Positions 62,916-64,000 of a DNA stretch of 64,000 nucleotides are shown piece by piece. The first letter of the stretch is position 1, and each line of letters starts with the position of its first letter. Source of the DNA: Mesorhizobium sp. Root157. GTDB lineage: Bacteria; Pseudomonadota; Alphaproteobacteria; Rhizobiales; Rhizobiaceae. The notes beneath the pieces were generated by a model. It made no database searches and had not been told where the DNA came from. It saw only the letters and a list, made by a program, of their open reading frames with translations. Both the position numbers and the translations under genes were made by a program. The stretch spans positions 62,433-126,432 of the forward strand of contig NZ_LMGJ01000012.1 in NCBI RefSeq assembly GCF_001427385.1, in the 5' to 3' direction.

Positions 62916-64000
62916 ATGGCCGATCTGACGCTCAGGCAAGTGAAGAAATCCTACGGCAGCGTGCATATTCTTCACGGCATCGACCTCGACATCAAATCGG
63001 GCGAATTCATCGTCTTCGTCGGGCCGTCCGGATGCGGAAAATCCACGTTGCTGCGGACCATTGCCGGGCTGGAGGAGATCAGTTCGGGCGAACTCAGTAT
63101 CGCCGGCGAACGGGTCAACGACGTGCCGCCGTCGAAGCGCGGCATCGCCATGGTGTTCCAGTCCTACGCGCTCTACCCGCACATGACCGTTTACGACAAC
63201 ATGGCCTTCGGCATGAAGATCGCCCGCGAGGACAAGGCGGAGATCGACCGGCGGGTGAAGCAGGCGGCGGAAATCCTGCAACTGACCAGATATCTCGACC
63301 GCCTGCCGCGCGCTCTCTCCGGCGGGCAGCGCCAGCGCGTCGCCATCGGCCGCGCCATCGTGCGCAATCCCAAGGTGTTCCTGTTCGACGAGCCGTTGTC
63401 GAACCTCGATGCGGCGCTGCGGGTGGCGACCCGCATCGAGATCGCCAAGCTGAAGGAATCCATGCCGGGCACGACGATGATCTATGTCACTCACGACCAG
63501 GTCGAGGCGATGACATTGGCGGACCGCATCGTGGTGCTGAAGGATGGCCATATCGAGCAGGTCGGCACGCCGATGGACCTCTACAAGAAGCCGGGCAATC
63601 TGTTCGTGGCCCAGTTCATCGGCTCGCCGGCGATGAACATATCCCCGGCGACCGTCAGCAAGGCCGGCAAGACGACGATCGTGGAGCATGTCGGCGGGCG
63701 CAAGGCCACGGTGCCGATCGCCTCGCCGGCGAAGGCCGAGGGAGCGGCGATCAGCTTCGGCGTGCGGCCCGAGGATTTGTTCATTGCCACCGGCAAGGAT
63801 TATCTGTTCGAGGGCAAGGTCGACTATGTCGAGCAACTGGGCGAGGTGCAGCTTGTCTATGTCGATATCGGGCGTGGCGATCAGCCCTTGGTGACCAAGT
63901 TGCCCGGCAATGTCGAAGTCGCGCGCGGCAGCATCTTGAAATTGGCCGCCAATGCGGAAGACTTGCACATCTTTGACGGCAACGGCCACTCTTTCGCGCT
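62916..64000 (+). CDS. aglK: Alpha-glucoside ABC transporter, ATP-binding protein (cut by window edge)
   Basis: The frame is open from the ATG at 62916 (GGGAGG upstream) to the end of the window, giving about 361 residues, close to full length. It has Walker A GPSGCGKSTLL, the Q-loop VFQSYALYPHMTV, the signature ALSGGQRQRVAIGRAI, Walker B VFLFDEPLSNLDA and the switch TMIYVTHDQVEAM, then a C-terminal MalK-type regulatory (TOBE-like) domain. It energises the AglE-F-G importer and may also serve other sugar permeases. Confidence 0.94.
   Translation, partial: MADLTLRQVKKSYGSVHILHGIDLDIKSGEFIVFVGPSGCGKSTLLRTIAGLEEISSGELSIAGERVNDVPPSKRGIAMVFQSYALYPHMTVYDNMAFGMKIAREDKAEIDRRVKQAAEILQLTRYLDRLPRALSGGQRQRVAIGRAIVRNPKVFLFDEPLSNLDAALRVATRIEIAKLKESMPGTTMIYVTHDQVEAMTLADRIVVLKDGHIEQVGTPMDLYKKPGNLFVAQFIGSPAMNISPATVSKAGKTTIVEHVGGRKATVPIASPAKAEGAAISFGVRPEDLFIATGKDYLFEGKVDYVEQLGEVQLVYVDIGRGDQPLVTKLPGNVEVARGSILKLAANAEDLHIFDGNGHSFA

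Noticed and set aside
1..64000. CRISPR array, tRNA, rRNA or integrase-type attachment site
   Set aside because: No regular direct repeats with spacers, no tRNA-like folds and no integrase gene were found on reading the window; the only mobile traces are the IS481 remnant and the MITE-like element.

Overview
The window looks like a chromosome segment of a Mesorhizobium-type alphaproteobacterium (order Hyphomicrobiales). Supporting features are an F0-only ATP synthase operon (I-a-c-b'-b), a BacA/SbmA peptide transporter, a complete rhizobial alpha-glucoside (agl) locus, rhizobial-type polysaccharide genes, and many short palindromic intergenic repeats. I made this assignment from gene content and order; no search could be run.

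Region 1, about 1.2-32.4 kb, is a large exopolysaccharide locus. Two atypical LuxR-type regulators bracket it (1179-1994 and 31655-32425). It carries an ExoY-like initiating sugar transferase, a GumC/Wzz-like chain-length protein, a separate BY-kinase, an ExeA/GspA-like AAA ATPase, a WecG/TagA glycosyltransferase, several GT2 and GT4 transferases and a putative rhamnosyltransferase. It also has ManC for GDP-mannose, a Wzy/WaaL-like polymerase or ligase, a Wzx flippase and an ExoF/Wza-like export protein. A tightly overlapping six-gene cassette (22233-27773) should make an N-acylated amino or diamino sugar nucleotide. Two unusual proteins, a cytosolic alpha-helical one and a membrane-anchored glycosidase-like one, converge tail to tail at 11.1 kb. 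One GT2 gene (3271-4191) has an in-frame amber codon, and an IS481-type transposase is decayed at 20.2-20.7 kb. The stretch from about 8.5 to 22 kb is visibly poorer in G+C than its flanks and looks acquired.

Region 2, 32.6-42.3 kb, is metabolic and housekeeping: a glutamine synthetase-like enzyme, a 2H-type RNA ligase/phosphodiesterase-like protein, an aldehyde dehydrogenase, DeoC, a two-domain ALDH16-type aldehyde dehydrogenase, Der GTPase and its YfgM-like neighbour. DeoC and the dehydrogenases suggest deoxyribose-phosphate breakdown with removal of the aldehyde.

Region 3, 42.8-55.6 kb, is bracketed by an approximately 420-bp inverted repeat. It holds bacA, an MFS transporter, an M29 aminopeptidase, a DUF488 protein, an ArsC-family protein, a SleB-like wall hydrolase, the F0 genes, RNase HII, a PA0069-type radical SAM protein and a small GT2-like protein.

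Region 4, 56.1-64.0 kb, is the agl locus: aglR divergent from aglE-F-G-A-K. Palindromic LacI-type operators sit at both ends of the divergent region, and aglK runs off the window edge. Small intergenic repeats occur throughout, including a roughly 100-bp direct repeat around the second LuxR gene and a 274-bp MITE-like element with perfect 22-bp terminal inverted repeats.
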